A stretch of 33,931 nucleotides of DNA from an uncultured Lachnospiraceae bacterium (GTDB lineage Bacteria > Bacillota > Clostridia > Lachnospirales > Lachnospiraceae): NCBI GenBank assembly GCA_910586205.1, contig CAJUGD010000039.1, positions 1-33,931 of the forward strand, read 5' to 3'. Below are positions 33,852-33,931 of this stretch, piece by piece. The notes below the pieces were generated by a model. The model had not been told where the DNA came from, did not search any database, and saw only the letters and a list, made by a program, of their open reading frames with translations. Position numbers and translations under genes: made by a program. The stretch's first letter is position 1. Every line of letters begins with the position of its first letter.

Positions 33852-33931
33852 AAACAGTAATCCATTTCTACTATTGTACTATAAATGAGCAAATTTAAAA
33901 AACTGCACAATGCGCCTATGCTACTAAAGCC

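Overview
The window comes from a low-to-moderate GC Firmicute, most probably a member of the Clostridia (Lachnospiraceae-like). The reasons are strong AGGAGG-type ribosome sites, heavy AAA/AGA/ATA codon use, occasional TTG starts, very tight gene packing, and a gene set typical of the flagellar or surface glycosylation islands of that group. No taxonomic marker gene is present, so this is an inference.

Left region (1-2163): the most unusual part. A TnpB-family protein (454-1779) keeps its four-cysteine zinc ribbon and overall TnpB layout, but all three RuvC catalytic acids are replaced (Ser260, Ile344, Lys423). No TnpA or recombinase is next to it. This is the profile of a TldR, a TnpB-like nuclease-dead RNA-guided repressor. 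Directly downstream is about 380 bp of non-coding, hairpin-rich DNA that looks like its guide RNA, with a possible guide from about 2012. Upstream, the first 57 codons and the leader are duplicated as a perfect 224-bp inverted repeat (55-278 / 401-624) around a 122-bp AT-rich spacer. Each arm carries a 20-bp operator-like palindrome. Together this looks like a domesticated, possibly switchable RNA-guided regulator next to a glycosylation locus.

Middle region A (2164-11706): a same-strand, tightly packed set for a CDP-activated, glycerol-phosphate-like substituent. It has a glycerophosphotransferase-like enzyme fused to a probable beta-propeller, a cytidylyltransferase fused to a Gfo/Idh/MocA oxidoreductase, a class II aldolase, an FGGY kinase, an iron-dependent alcohol dehydrogenase, a sugar-phosphate nucleotidyltransferase, and a TagB/TagF-like transferase. 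The genes suggest that an aldolase-derived polyol is made, activated with CDP and transferred; the exact sugar alcohol is unknown.

Middle region B (11703-20367): a DUF115/Maf-like protein and a nonulosonic-acid (pseudaminic-like) pathway: PseB-type dehydratase, DegT aminotransferase, GNAT acetyltransferase, NeuB-family synthase and SpsF-type cytidylyltransferase. A methyltransferase, an RmlD-like reductase and an aldo/keto reductase accompany them. A separate PseG hydrolase is not visible.

Middle region C (20386-31742): glycosyltransferases (five GT2, one GT4), a SAM methyltransferase, a HAD-domain protein and a small membrane-anchored protein. Eight of these nine proteins, plus the DUF115 protein, carry the same short Rossmann-like module at one end, a striking shared architecture of unknown role.

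Right region (31743-33931): a separate Rpn-type PD-(D/E)XK nuclease gene with its own promoter and terminator, a second strong bidirectional terminator, and two small overlapping minus-strand genes of unknown function. No tRNA, rRNA, CRISPR array or replication origin was seen.
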